Source of the DNA: an uncultured Opitutia bacterium | GTDB lineage: Bacteria; Verrucomicrobiota; Verrucomicrobiia; Opitutales; UBA953 | Assembly (NCBI GenBank): GCA_945957395.1 | Contig: CAMFKE010000007.1 | Coordinates: 124,001-188,000 of the forward strand | Direction: 5' to 3' | Length of the DNA stretch: 64,000 nt | Shown: positions 16,813 through 25,675 of the stretch, in pieces | How the letters are laid out: the number at the start of each line of letters is the position of its first letter | How positions within the stretch are numbered: position 1 is the first letter of the stretch | Program-made: the position numbers and the translations under genes | The notes under the pieces: generated by a model | What the model was told of the DNA's origin: nothing | Database searches by the model: none | The model's input: only the letters and a program-made list of their open reading frames with translations

Positions 16813-17739
16813 TTACTCGTCGACCGAGCCGGAGACAGGAATGATTACGGTGATTGGCTCACCCCCGGGCGGCGTGCGCACGGGCCGCATCTTCTGAATG
16901 GACTCGACCACGAGCCTTTCGACCAGCGGGTCGGTCGGGCGCACCGCCCAGCCGGCGAACGACACCAACCCGGAGGCCGACACGGCGATCTTCACCTCGC
17001 CCCTGTCACGAGTGCTCTCCAGGTCGCCACCCTGTTCGCGGAACAGCGGAATAAAGATGTCCGCGAACTTCCCGCGCACATCGCCGATGAAAAGCTTCAT
17101 GGCCTCGCCGCTGCCACCGTCGCCGCCGTTCTTGCCCTTCCCGCCGGCGCGTCCGAAGGCGTCGGCGCCCGAGCCCTTGCCGGTACCCGAGCCCACGGAG
17201 GCTCCGGTGATGCCGGCCTTGCCGGAACCGGTCGCCTTCGAGGAGGTGGACGATGTTTTCCCGGGCTTGGCGTTCTTGCCGGTCGCCTTGTTGAAGGCGT
17301 CCAAAGTCTCCGTCTTCGCCGAGGTCTTCGTCATCTTCGCGTCCGGCTTGGCCGATTCAGCCTTCGCCTTGGCCTCGTTCGCGGCCGCTTCCCGGGCGGC
17401 CGCGGCCTCGTTGTCCTTGAGCGTCTTGAGCAGTTTGTCGGCGTTGAGCGAGCGCACGCGTTTCATGCCGCCCGGCGTGGTCTTTGACTTGTCGCCCGTG
17501 ACCACGCCCTCGGCGATGCCGCGGTCGCGTCCGGGTATGCCTGGAGCGCGCTCCGAGCCGTCGCCGGCCCAGACCTCGAGCAGGAGCGGGTCGTGCGCCT
17601 CGACCTCGGGGGGAGCGGGCGTGATACGGGAAAGCAGCAGGGCCACCCCGACGATCGCGAGGTGCACGAGAAACGAGCCGATGTATCCGGTTTCCGAACG
17701 CATCGAGGCCGGCGCGGGATTCTCCGGGGCGGACGACAT
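16813..17739 (-). CDS. TonB-like energy transducer, first copy
   Basis: A 308-residue protein with an N-terminal membrane span (GYIGSFLVHLAIVGVALLL). A long low-complexity Ala/Lys/Gly linker (about 95-210) should span the periplasm. The C-terminal domain (REQGGDLESTRDRGEVKI, SFAGWAVRPTDPLVERL, IPVSGSVDE) resembles TonB C-terminal folds. It shares the domain plan, the LNAD(K/R)LL motif after the span and the last residues with its neighbour, which points to tandem duplication. The start is the ATG at 17739, because AGGAG lies 8 bases before it; a GTG at 17748 overlaps the exbD stop but lacks such a site. Confidence 0.75.
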   Translation of the reverse strand: MSSAPENPAPASMRSETGYIGSFLVHLAIVGVALLLSRITPAPPEVEAHDPLLLEVWAGDGSERAPGIPGRDRGIAEGVVTGDKSKTTPGGMKRVRSLNADKLLKTLKDNEAAAAREAAANEAKAKAESAKPDAKMTKTSAKTETLDAFNKATGKNAKPGKTSSTSSKATGSGKAGITGASVGSGTGKGSGADAFGRAGGKGKNGGDGGSGEAMKLFIGDVRGKFADIFIPLFREQGGDLESTRDRGEVKIAVSASGLVSFAGWAVRPTDPLVERLVVESIQKMRPVRTPPGGEPITVIIPVSGSVDE

Positions 17740-17744
17740 GCGGC

Positions 17745-18167
17745 TCACTCCTGATAGTCCACGCCGAGCTTGGAAAGCTTGGCGCGCGTGAACTCGTCAA
17801 GAATCCGGGCGAACTGCTCGTAGGCGGCCTTGCGGTCCCCGCGGATGCGCACGAGCGGCTGGGACTCCTTGTCCATCGCGCCGATCTCGCGGAACTTCTC
17901 GCGGATGTCCTCGATGGTCGCCGGCTTCGTGCCCAGCTGGAGCCCGTCGGCGGAGAAGGAGACGATGACGGAAACGGGTTTGGGCCCCTTGGGGCCGGCG
18001 CCCTTGTTGTTGGTGGTGGGCAGGTTCACCTGCGAGGTCTGCTCCAGCACGGGCGTGGCGATCATGAAGATGATCAGCAGGCAGAAGCACAGGTCCAGCA
18101 GCGGCGTCACATTCAGCTCGTTGAGCGCGTGAAGCCGGTGCGGGCGGGCGAAGTTGCGTCGGGCCAT
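17745..18167 (-). CDS. exbD: ExbD/TolR-family biopolymer transport protein
   Basis: A 140-residue protein with the family layout: a short cytoplasmic N-terminus, one membrane span with the conserved proton-carrying aspartate (NVTPLLDLCFCLLIIFMI), and a periplasmic domain ending in a small alpha/beta fold (PLVRIRGDRKAAYEQFARILDE). It forms the proton channel and stator with ExbB. The ATG at 18167 (MARRNFARPHR) starts just before the family motif. It overlaps the downstream tonB-like gene region and is separated from exbB by 108 bases holding a structured repeat. Confidence 0.92.
   Translation of the reverse strand: MARRNFARPHRLHALNELNVTPLLDLCFCLLIIFMIATPVLEQTSQVNLPTTNNKGAGPKGPKPVSVIVSFSADGLQLGTKPATIEDIREKFREIGAMDKESQPLVRIRGDRKAAYEQFARILDEFTRAKLSKLGVDYQE
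17748..17752 (-). promoter_or_regulatory. Ribosome binding site of the first tonB-like gene
   Basis: AGGAG on the minus strand, 8 bases before the ATG at 17739 and partly inside the exbD stop region. It favours the ATG over the overlapping GTG. Confidence 0.6.
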
Positions 18168-18195
18168 GGGCGGGAAAAGTAGTGAGTGGAGAGAA

Positions 18196-18268
18196 GCGAG
18201 TGCTGAGTTTTCCGGGGGACCGGGGGTGTTTCGGTGCATCAACCCCCGACTCACCGCTCATGACTCGC
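18196..18268. repeat. Nested inverted repeat inside the exbB-exbD gap
   Basis: Three nested arms pair: GCGAGT with ACTCGC, TGAGT with ACTCA, and CGGGGGT with ACCCCCG. They surround a loop at 18228-18241. The element is non-coding, sits within an operon and lacks a T run, so it is more like a dispersed repeat or mRNA-processing hairpin than a simple terminator. Confidence 0.55.
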
Positions 18269-18275
18269 CACCCCG

Positions 18276-19298
18276 TTATTCCACTTCGTCCCAGCTGCGC
18301 ACATCGCGCAGGCGGGTGCTGCCGGGTCGGGGCGCGGGGTTGTTGTCGCGCCGCGGCGGCGCCACGAAGTCGTCGTCGTAGCCGGAGGCGTCGGGGCCGA
18401 AATCGGCGGAGGTCGGCGCGGGGCGCGGGGCGGGCTCGTCGTCGCGAACACTCACCGGACGCGAGGGGCGCAGGGTGCGCGGGGACTCGAAGAGGGGCTC
18501 GTCGCGGGGGGCGTCGCCCTCGTCGGCGTAATGGCGCTCGGGCGCGGCTTCGGCCGCTGCGCGCGCGTTGCGGTCGCGGTTGCGACGGGCGGATTCCTGA
18601 AGCTCCAGCTCGATGCGGTCGGCGAGGGACGAGGCGAAGTTCTCCAGCTCGGTGGTCATCACCTTGGTGTGCGAGAGCAGGTAGTTGTAGCCGAAGGTGG
18701 CGGGGATGGCGACGAGCAGGCCGAAGGTGGTGGCCACGAGCGCGCCGGACACGCCGGGGGCGAGCTGGGCGATGGAGGCCTTCTCGGAGGTGCCCAGGGC
18801 GCCGAAGGTGAGCATCACGCCCCACACGGTGCCGAGCAGACCGAGGAACGGACCGCCGGAAACGAGCGAGCTGAGCAGGATCATCTTCTCCTCGTACTTC
18901 TGCACATTGCGCGCGATGCCGCGCTGGATGGCGTTCTCCACATGCCCCATGCACAGCGCGATGTCCTCGGCGCTGCGGATGCGCCCGCGGTGCTTCTTGA
19001 ACGCCTGCGTCGCCTCGAAGGTCAGATACTCGTAGGGGGCGAGGTTGGCGGACGACACCGACTCGAGCGAAAGGATGGAGCCCACCTTGCGCAGGCGAAG
19101 TTCGTAGCCGAGGTTGCGTTTGCGCATCGCCGACACGTCGAGGTACTTGCCGATCATGGCGCCCCATCCGATGAACGAGCACACGATCAGGATGCCGACG
19201 ATGATCTTGCCGGGCATGTCCATCTGGTCGAAGAACCACGACATCTCGGGCGTGCCCGCATGTTCGGCGGCCAGGGTAAGGGCGAAGGGAAGTTCCAT
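18276..19298 (-). CDS. exbB: ExbB/TolQ/MotA-family proton channel protein with long C-terminal tail
   Basis: A 340-residue protein. Three membrane spans are visible (IIVGILIVCSFIGWGAMIG, LLGTVWGVMLTFGALG, and GALVATTFGLLVAIPATFG), with the family signature LGLLGTVWGVMLTF. The last ~90 residues are rich in Arg, Asp, Pro and Ala and look disordered. Typical ExbB proteins end near the third span, so this tail is unusual. It should harvest proton flow to power the two TonB-like proteins encoded downstream. The ATG at 19298 (MELPFALTL) was chosen; a longer frame adds a non-hydrophobic leader without support. Confidence 0.88.
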   Translation of the reverse strand: MELPFALTLAAEHAGTPEMSWFFDQMDMPGKIIVGILIVCSFIGWGAMIGKYLDVSAMRKRNLGYELRLRKVGSILSLESVSSANLAPYEYLTFEATQAFKKHRGRIRSAEDIALCMGHVENAIQRGIARNVQKYEEKMILLSSLVSGGPFLGLLGTVWGVMLTFGALGTSEKASIAQLAPGVSGALVATTFGLLVAIPATFGYNYLLSHTKVMTTELENFASSLADRIELELQESARRNRDRNARAAAEAAPERHYADEGDAPRDEPLFESPRTLRPSRPVSVRDDEPAPRPAPTSADFGPDASGYDDDFVAPPRRDNNPAPRPGSTRLRDVRSWDEVE

Positions 19299-19448
19299 GG
19301 GAAAAGTTGCCTTGGGAAAAGTGCGCGTGAGGGAATCCCCGGCCCCGCCGAGGTTCAACCGAAAACCGGCTCCGCTGTAAAAAATCGCGCCCCCGCCGCC
19401 CCCGCCGGCGGGCCGATTCCCCTTGCCCGTGCCGCCGCTCGCACTTTC

Positions 19449-21572
19449 ATGCTCGGCCGTCCCGCCATGCAGCCCTCATCCGCCTTCCCGTTCTCCGAGC
19501 ACGCCCCGGCCTTCCGCGCCTCGGCCGCCGCGCCCCGGCGCGACGATTCCGCCGCTCGCGCCGAACAGGCCGCGCCGCAGGGGCTCTCCCAAGGCATTCA
19601 AAACGCCCTCGACTGGCTCAGCGCCAACCAGCGCGAAGACGGCTACTGGAACGGCATGCTCGAGTCGAACTGCTGCATGGAGGCCCAGTGGGTGCTCGGC
19701 ATGCACTTCCTCGGCCTCATGCACGACCGAAAGATGCCCGGCATCATCCGCGGCATCCTCAACCACCAGCGCAAGGACGGCTCCTGGGAGGTCTACTACG
19801 ACGCCCCCCTGGGCGACATCAACACGACCATCGAGTGCTACGCCGCCCTGCGCGCCTACGGCATGGGCCCCGACGAGGAGCCCGTGCGCCGCGCCCGCGA
19901 ATGGATCCTCTCCCACGGCGGCCTGCGCAAGGCGCGCGTGTTCACCCGCTACTGGCTGGCCCTCATCGGCGAATGGCCCTGGGAAACGCTGCCCGTGCTC
20001 CCGCCGGAGATCATCCACATCCCCAACGGCTGGCCCTTCAACATCTACAAGTTCGCCGCCTGGGCGCGCGCCACGATCGTGCCGCTGTGCATCGTGTCGG
20101 TGCACAGGCCGGTCAACCGCCTCGCCCCCGACCGGCGCCTCGACGAGCTCTTCCCCTCCGGCCGCGAGGACTTCGACTACTCCCTGCCCAAGGTGAAGAC
20201 CGGTCCCTGGGCCGAGTTCTTCCGCGCCGCCGACAAGGTGCTGGGCCTCTATCACAACGCGCCCTTCCACCCCTTCCGATTCAACGCCCGCAAGCGCTGC
20301 ATCGAGTGGATCCTCCAGCACCAGGACGCCGACGGCGCCTGGGGCGGCATCCAGCCCCCCTGGATCTACGGCATCATCGCGCTCACGCTCGAGGGCTACC
20401 CGGTCACCCATCCCGCCACCCACGCCGCACTCGACGCCTGGAACCACCACTGGAGCTATGAGCGCAACGGCGGCATCCACCTGCAGGCCTCCGAATCGCC
20501 CCTGTGGGACACCGTGCTCGCCATGCTCGCCGCCCTCGACTGCGGAGAGACCTTCGAGACCTTCCCCGCCTTCGCGCCCGCCCTGGAGCGCGTGCTCAAG
20601 GAGCAGATCGACGTCCTCGGCGACTGGTCGCAGACCGTGAAGGGCGTGCCCTGCGGCGGCTGGGCCTTCCAGAGCCAGAACGACATGTATCCGGATGTCG
20701 ACGACACGGCGGTCGCCCTCATCGTGCTCGCCCGCATCCGCAAGTTCTCCCCGGAGAAATACCACGCCGGCATCGACGCCGCCATCGCCCGCGCGATCAA
20801 ATGGGTCGAGGCCATGCAGTGCGAAAACGGAGGCTGGGCCGCGTTCGACCGCGACAACACCTCCGCCATCCTCACCAAAATCCCCTTCTGCGACTTCGGC
20901 GAGGTGCTCGACCCGCCCAGTTCCGATGTCACCGCGCATGTGCTGGAGGCGTTCGGCATCCTGGGCATGACCGTCAAAAACTCCGAGGTCGTCCGGCGCG
21001 CCGTCGCCTTCATCGTCCGTGAGCAGGAGTTCGACGGCTCCTGGTTCGGCCGCTGGGGCGTCAACTACATCTACGGTTGCGGCGCCGCCCTCCCCGGACT
21101 CGCCGCCGCCGGCTTCGACATGACCGACGAGCGCATCGCCAGGGCCGCCAAATTCATCACCGACCACCAGAACGCCGACGGCGGCTGGGGCGAGAGCTGC
21201 GGCTCCTACATGGACGACGCGCTGCGCGGCGTGGGCCCCTCCACGGCCTCGCAGACCGGATGGGCGCTCATGGCGCTTCTGGCCACCGGCTCGCACACCC
21301 ACGACGCGGCGATCCGCAAGGGTCTCGGCTGGCTCCTCGCCACGCAGACCGCCGACAAGACCTGGGAGGAGAAGGAGTACACGGGCACCGGCTTCCCCGG
21401 CTACGGACTCGGCGAACGCATCAACCTGAAGGGCGACACCTCCGCGCTCGCCCAGGGCCGCGAACTCGCCCGCGGCTTCATGATCAATTACAACATGTAC
21501 CGGCACTACTTCCCGCTCATGGCCATGGGCCGCGCGCGCGACCACTTCGCCGGACGCAAGCCCGCCCACTGA
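19449..21572 (+). CDS. shc: Squalene-hopene cyclase
   Basis: A 707-residue terpene cyclase. The catalytic DxDD motif is DVDD at residues 416-419. At least five QW-type repeats are visible (REDGYWNG, RKDGSWEVYY, DADGAWGGIQ, ENGGWAAFD, NADGGWGESCGSY), along with SWFGRWGVNYIYG. It folds squalene into hopene or diplopterol at the membrane, giving hopanoids, the bacterial sterol analogues. The ATG at 19449 (MLGRPAMQPSS) or the in-frame ATG at 19467 can serve; longer upstream frames run antisense through exbB and are rejected. tatC begins 7 bases after the stop. Squalene synthesis genes are not in the window. Confidence 0.95.
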   Translation: MLGRPAMQPSSAFPFSEHAPAFRASAAAPRRDDSAARAEQAAPQGLSQGIQNALDWLSANQREDGYWNGMLESNCCMEAQWVLGMHFLGLMHDRKMPGIIRGILNHQRKDGSWEVYYDAPLGDINTTIECYAALRAYGMGPDEEPVRRAREWILSHGGLRKARVFTRYWLALIGEWPWETLPVLPPEIIHIPNGWPFNIYKFAAWARATIVPLCIVSVHRPVNRLAPDRRLDELFPSGREDFDYSLPKVKTGPWAEFFRAADKVLGLYHNAPFHPFRFNARKRCIEWILQHQDADGAWGGIQPPWIYGIIALTLEGYPVTHPATHAALDAWNHHWSYERNGGIHLQASESPLWDTVLAMLAALDCGETFETFPAFAPALERVLKEQIDVLGDWSQTVKGVPCGGWAFQSQNDMYPDVDDTAVALIVLARIRKFSPEKYHAGIDAAIARAIKWVEAMQCENGGWAAFDRDNTSAILTKIPFCDFGEVLDPPSSDVTAHVLEAFGILGMTVKNSEVVRRAVAFIVREQEFDGSWFGRWGVNYIYGCGAALPGLAAAGFDMTDERIARAAKFITDHQNADGGWGESCGSYMDDALRGVGPSTASQTGWALMALLATGSHTHDAAIRKGLGWLLATQTADKTWEEKEYTGTGFPGYGLGERINLKGDTSALAQGRELARGFMINYNMYRHYFPLMAMGRARDHFAGRKPAH

Positions 21573-21579
21573 GCCGCCC

Positions 21580-22566
21580 ATGCTCAGCGCCGCCAAAGTC
21601 GCCCTCGCCAAGCTGTTCCACAGCCGCGCCCGTTCGGAAGACGACAGCGTGGGCATGGGCTTCTTCGAGCACATCGAGGAGCTGCGCAAAACCCTCTTCC
21701 GCTGCTGCGCCGCCTTCGCCCTGTCCGCCGCCGTCTCCCTGTGCTTCTACAAGGAGATCTTCGTCTGGCTTCGCTGGCCCCTCGACAAGGCCCTCGCGCT
21801 GGACGAGTCCCGCCGACTCGCCCACGCCGCCAAGATGGCCGCGCAAAACCCGCCCGACGCGCTGGCGGGCTTGCGCGCCCTGTGGGAGCTGCTCGCAACC
21901 GGCAAGCTGCCGGCCGAAGCGGCGCCGATGGCCTCGACCGCCGTGGACAGCCCGCACTTCCACATGCAGGTGCTCAAGCTCATCGACATCTTTTCCGTGC
22001 TCATGGATGTCGTGCTCTTCGGCGGCATCGCCCTCTCCGGCCCCTTCATCCTGGCCTTCGGCGCCGGCTTCATCGCCCCCGCCCTCACCCCGCGAGAGAA
22101 ACGCCTCATCGCCCCGGTGCTCGCCTCGGCCACCGCACTCTTCTTCGCCGGCGCCGCGCTAAGCTTCTTCTGGCTCACCCCCATTTCCATAAATTTCTCG
22201 CTCGGTCTGGCCCGCGACTTCGGCGTGCAGTTCAACTGGACGGCCACCGACTACTACTCGTTCGTCGTGATGATGACGATGCTCGTGGGCCTGGTGTTCG
22301 AGTTCCCTCTCGTCATCATCGGTCTCCAATATCTGGAAATCACGAGCACGCGATGGCTCTTCTCCATCTGGCGACAGGCGCTCGTGGGCATCCTCGTGGT
22401 GGCCGTCGTGTTCACCCCGCTGGGCGACCCCATCTCCGTGAGCGTGCTCACCGGCGTGCTCTTCGTCCTCTACCTGATATCCGTCCTCGTCGGCGACCGC
22501 CTCGCGCGCATCAAGCGCCGCCGCGCTCTAGCCAGCCTGCCCGAGCCGGTCGATGCCAGCGAATAA
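21580..22566 (+). CDS. tatC: Twin-arginine translocase subunit TatC
   Basis: A 328-residue multi-span protein with the TatC hallmarks: the signal-peptide receptor motif FFEHIEELRK near the N-terminus and FTPLGDPIS in the late periplasmic loop. Six spans can be placed. Between spans one and two lies an expanded, Ala-rich loop of about 80 residues (DKALALDESRR to MQVLKLIDIF), much longer than in E. coli TatC. It recognises twin-arginine signal peptides of folded proteins. TatA and TatB are not in the window. Confidence 0.93.
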   Translation: MLSAAKVALAKLFHSRARSEDDSVGMGFFEHIEELRKTLFRCCAAFALSAAVSLCFYKEIFVWLRWPLDKALALDESRRLAHAAKMAAQNPPDALAGLRALWELLATGKLPAEAAPMASTAVDSPHFHMQVLKLIDIFSVLMDVVLFGGIALSGPFILAFGAGFIAPALTPREKRLIAPVLASATALFFAGAALSFFWLTPISINFSLGLARDFGVQFNWTATDYYSFVVMMTMLVGLVFEFPLVIIGLQYLEITSTRWLFSIWRQALVGILVVAVVFTPLGDPISVSVLTGVLFVLYLISVLVGDRLARIKRRRALASLPEPVDASE

Positions 22567-22629
22567 GGCGCCCCTCGCCCGCGAATCCTCCGTCAAAAAC
22601 GGGTTGCGCCCGACGCGCGGCGGCCCGGA

Positions 22630-23136
22630 ATGACCCGCGACATGACCGAGTGGCAAGTACAACCCATTTCCCGCCGCTGCGCCGTCTCCAACGACGCGCT
22701 GAAGCCCGGGGACTTGGTCGCCTGCGTGGTCGTCAAACCCGTGGGCGCGGAAATCGCCCGCTTTGATGTGCTCGAGAGCCGTCTGGCGGAGTTCAGCCCC
22801 GCCGGCATCGTCCTCGGCCGCTGGTCCCGTCAGGTCAAGGACCGCCAGGACGAAGACCGCGACACGCGCCTGCGACTGCTCGCCACCCGCGAGGAATTCT
22901 TCCTCTCCCTTTTCGCCGACGAATCCGACCCGGAGGGCGACAAGGCGGTGCTCAAGCAGCTGCTCGCCCTCCTGCTGGAGCGCAGGCGCATCCTGCGTCC
23001 GCTGGGCTCGCCCGCCGCCGGATTCCAGCGCTACAGGCACACGCGCACCGGCGACGAATACTCCGTGCCGACGGGCGACATCTCGCCCGAACAGGTGGCG
23101 CGCGTGCAAAACGCGCTGGAGGTGCTCGTCGCCTGA
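22630..23136 (+). CDS. Soluble protein of unknown function
   Basis: A 168-residue protein beginning MTRDMTEWQVQPIS, with a second in-frame ATG at 22642. It has a strand-rich first half (KPGDLVACVVVKPVG, GIVLGRW) and a charged helical second half (REEFFLSLF, LKQLLALLLERRRILRP). There is no signal peptide, membrane span or cysteine cluster. Its place between tatC and a lipoprotein gene on the same strand suggests one transcript but gives no function. I do not recognise the family. Confidence 0.7.
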   Translation: MTRDMTEWQVQPISRRCAVSNDALKPGDLVACVVVKPVGAEIARFDVLESRLAEFSPAGIVLGRWSRQVKDRQDEDRDTRLRLLATREEFFLSLFADESDPEGDKAVLKQLLALLLERRRILRPLGSPAAGFQRYRHTRTGDEYSVPTGDISPEQVARVQNALEVLVA

Positions 23137-23200
23137 CCTGCGCGCGCCCGGCTGCCACTCCCCTTTCAAACATCCAAACGCTCCAACCACGCTTTCGCCC

Positions 23201-23728
23201 ATGCGCCGCCTCCTCACCGCCGCCCTCGCCGCCATTTCCCTCGCCGCCGTCGGCTGCTCCTCCGACGACGAGGAACCCCGTACCAAGCACACGCCGGCCC
23301 TGCACATCGAGGCCGTCGAGGCATCCCGCTGGGGCTCCCGCAGGATCACCATGCCGCAGACCGGCCTTCGCTACGACATCGTCGGCGCGCCCGTCGTGCC
23401 CGAGGGCAACTTCATCGCCACCGGCGTCTATGAGGTCGGCCCCCCCGACATGCGCCGTAACGCTCTGCTCGTGCAGGTCGACAACAAGGGCGCAGGCGAA
23501 ATCTACGCCATGTCCGGCAAGGCCAACGGCAAGCGCCTGTTCCTTCTCGTCGACGACATGCCGGTGGGCGTGCGCCTCATCGACGGCCCCATGCGCGGCG
23601 GCGACATCTTCTTCGATGTCGAAGTGCCCGGCGCCTCGAAGGCCGAACGCGACCAGGCCCTTTTCAAGCTCAGCGACGACCTCAACGAGGCCATCCTGAA
23701 GGTGCGCGAGGAGAAGGAGGCCAAGTAA
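23201..23728 (+). CDS. Putative lipoprotein of unknown function
   Basis: A 175-residue protein with a lipoprotein signal (MRRLLTAALAAISLAAVGC), giving a predicted lipid-modified C19. The rest is a mixed alpha/beta domain with VYEVGPPDMRRNALLVQVDN and a charged C-terminal helix (KLSDDLNEAILKVREEKEAK). It should be anchored to the inner or outer membrane. It lies between an unknown gene and an M23 peptidase gene on the same strand. No catalytic motif is apparent. Confidence 0.72.
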   Translation: MRRLLTAALAAISLAAVGCSSDDEEPRTKHTPALHIEAVEASRWGSRRITMPQTGLRYDIVGAPVVPEGNFIATGVYEVGPPDMRRNALLVQVDNKGAGEIYAMSGKANGKRLFLLVDDMPVGVRLIDGPMRGGDIFFDVEVPGASKAERDQALFKLSDDLNEAILKVREEKEAK

Positions 23729-23801
23729 GGCCCCGAGCGCCCCGCCGCGCCGTAACCCGCGACGACGGCCGCGCCTGCGAGCGCGCCCGCCTTTCCTTCG
23801 C

Positions 23802-24965
23802 ATGAACGGCGCGCCGGGCGCGCCACGACAACCCTCCAGCCAGGACGCACCCACCGGCATGAGCCGAAGCCTCTTCATCTCCGGCGCTCTCGCCTGCCTC
23901 GTCATCGCGGCGGGCTTTTTCATCCTCGAGAACGACTCCAAGCCGGCGAAAAACGCCGTCCCCTCCGGCGCGCCGCCGTCCGGCGCGAAACCCGCCGCGA
24001 CGCCCTCCGGCGTGCGCGTCGTCTGGCCCACGCCGTATCCGTTTTTCGCCAACAAGGCGGCCCCCGACACCGCCTTCCTCCAGCCCACGGTCTCCGGCAA
24101 CCCGACCTCCGCCACCTACGGCATGACGCGCTCCGGCGGCGCCCAGTTTCACGAGGGTGTCGACATCCGCCCCGTCTCCCGCGACCGGCGAGGCGAACCC
24201 ACCGACGCCGTGTATGCGGCCATGGACGGGCGGGTCGCCTATGCCAACGGTTCGGCCAACGGCGCCTACGGACGTTATGTCGTGATCGAGCACGCCGTCG
24301 GCGGCCTCGCCCTTTACACCCTTTACGCCCACCTCGCCTCCGTCGCCCCCGGCCTTCGCGCCGGTGAACGCGTGGAGGCGGGCGCGCCCTTGGGCGTGCT
24401 CGGGCGAAGCGACGCCTCCGGCGGCTTCGCCAAGGATCGCGCGCACCTGCACTTCGAGGTCGGGCTGCGACTCAGCGACGCTTTCCACCTCTGGTACGCC
24501 CCGAGACATCCGAAGGACCCCAACCTGCACGGCAACTTCAACGGGTACAACCTTGCGGGGCTCGACCCGCTCGAGTTTCTCAAACTCGCCCGCGAGCGCT
24601 CCGGCGAACTCACGCCCGAGCGCGTGGAGGACTGGGTGAGAAACACACCCGTGGCCGTCACAGTCGAGACTCCCGCAGTCGGCGTCCCCGGCCTCCTGCG
24701 TCGCTGCCCCGCCCTCATCGTCGGCGGCAAACCCGCGGTTTCCCCGCGCGGATGGCGCATAGGGTTCTCCGCCGCAGGCGTCCCGATCCGCTGGGAGCCA
24801 CTTCAGACCTCGCCCGCCACCACGCGTATCGTCGCCGTGGCCGACGGCGACGCGGGGCGTGATGCGCGCCGCCGCGGGCTGTTTGTCACGCGCTCGGCCA
24901 AACGCGCCCTGTACGCACCGGGAAAGACACTGGAAATTGCGCTGGCCCTGATCCGCGCGGATTGA
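23802..24965 (+). CDS. M23-family (LytM-type) metallopeptidase, membrane-anchored
   Basis: A 387-residue protein with one N-terminal membrane span (SLFISGALACLVIAAGFFIL), a Pro/Ala-rich linker and a LytM domain. The zinc ligands are present: H117 and D121 in HEGVD, and H217 in HLHFE, with H215 as a catalytic histidine. The core sequence YGRYVVIEHAVGG, with the downstream YTLYAHL, is typical. It should cut peptidoglycan cross-links or act as a cell-wall remodelling enzyme in the periplasm. A C-terminal extension of about 130 residues, rich in beta-strand-like segments, follows the catalytic domain and is unassigned. Confidence 0.85.
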   Translation: MNGAPGAPRQPSSQDAPTGMSRSLFISGALACLVIAAGFFILENDSKPAKNAVPSGAPPSGAKPAATPSGVRVVWPTPYPFFANKAAPDTAFLQPTVSGNPTSATYGMTRSGGAQFHEGVDIRPVSRDRRGEPTDAVYAAMDGRVAYANGSANGAYGRYVVIEHAVGGLALYTLYAHLASVAPGLRAGERVEAGAPLGVLGRSDASGGFAKDRAHLHFEVGLRLSDAFHLWYAPRHPKDPNLHGNFNGYNLAGLDPLEFLKLARERSGELTPERVEDWVRNTPVAVTVETPAVGVPGLLRRCPALIVGGKPAVSPRGWRIGFSAAGVPIRWEPLQTSPATTRIVAVADGDAGRDARRRGLFVTRSAKRALYAPGKTLEIALALIRAD

Positions 24966-25042
24966 GACGCGGTGGCTCCTAGCCGCACCTTCGCCTAAAC
25001 ACTTGCCCGGAGGAAGGCGCGCCTCATGGTGCGCGCGACCCC

Positions 25043-25642
25043 ATGCAAAGCGCCCCCATTCGGACAATCATCGCCGGCGCCGGCCTTATCCTGCTCGCCG
25101 GCTGCGAAGACAACCCCCGTGTCGTCGCCTACACCGTGCCCAAGGCCGCACGCCCCGCCTCGCCCGCCACGGGAACCGCCCCGATGGCCGCCTCCCCCGG
25201 CATGACGCAGGCCGTCGCCGAGTTCGACACGCCGACCTGGGTGGCGCCGCAGGGCTGGCGCGCCCAACCGTCTTCGCCGATGCGCAAAGGCGACTGGAAA
25301 ATCGGCCCCGGGGGCGCCGAGGCCCTGATGGCGGTAACCGTGTTCGCCGGCGATGTCGGAGGCCTCCCGGCGAATGTGAACCGTTGGGCGCAACAACTCG
25401 GGATGCCCGCCCTGTCCGCCGAGCAAAGGCAAAAGGCGGTGTCGCCGCGTCCGCTGGAGGGCTCGCCCGACGCCGTCCTCGTCAGACTCTCGCACGACGG
25501 CCGCGCCACCCTGGCGATCTCCGCGCCGCATGGAGGAGCCACCTGGTTCTTCAAACTCTCAGGACCGGCCTCCACGGTGGCCGAGGCGGAGTCCGATTTC
25601 CAAAAATTCGCGGATTCGGTGCGGTTCCCCGCCTCCCGATAG
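25043..25642 (+). CDS. Putative lipoprotein next to the cytochrome c maturation genes
   Basis: A 199-residue protein with a clear lipobox (LILLAGC, lipid-modified C21). A Pro/Ala-rich spacer precedes a compact domain with conserved-looking tryptophans (PTWVAPQGWRAQ, GDWKIG, GATWFFKLSGP). It lies 33 bases before a ResB gene and is likely part of the nrf/ccs operon. Possible roles are assembly or sensing in the periplasm, but nothing proves this and I do not recognise the family by motif. Confidence 0.72.
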   Translation: MQSAPIRTIIAGAGLILLAGCEDNPRVVAYTVPKAARPASPATGTAPMAASPGMTQAVAEFDTPTWVAPQGWRAQPSSPMRKGDWKIGPGGAEALMAVTVFAGDVGGLPANVNRWAQQLGMPALSAEQRQKAVSPRPLEGSPDAVLVRLSHDGRATLAISAPHGGATWFFKLSGPASTVAEAESDFQKFADSVRFPASR

Positions 25643-25675
25643 ACGCAAGCCGGCACACATCGCCCCCCCCTTCCC

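Noticed and set aside
18531-19448. N-terminal extension of the squalene-hopene cyclase frame
   Set aside because: It runs antisense through exbB; the cyclase family starts near 19449.
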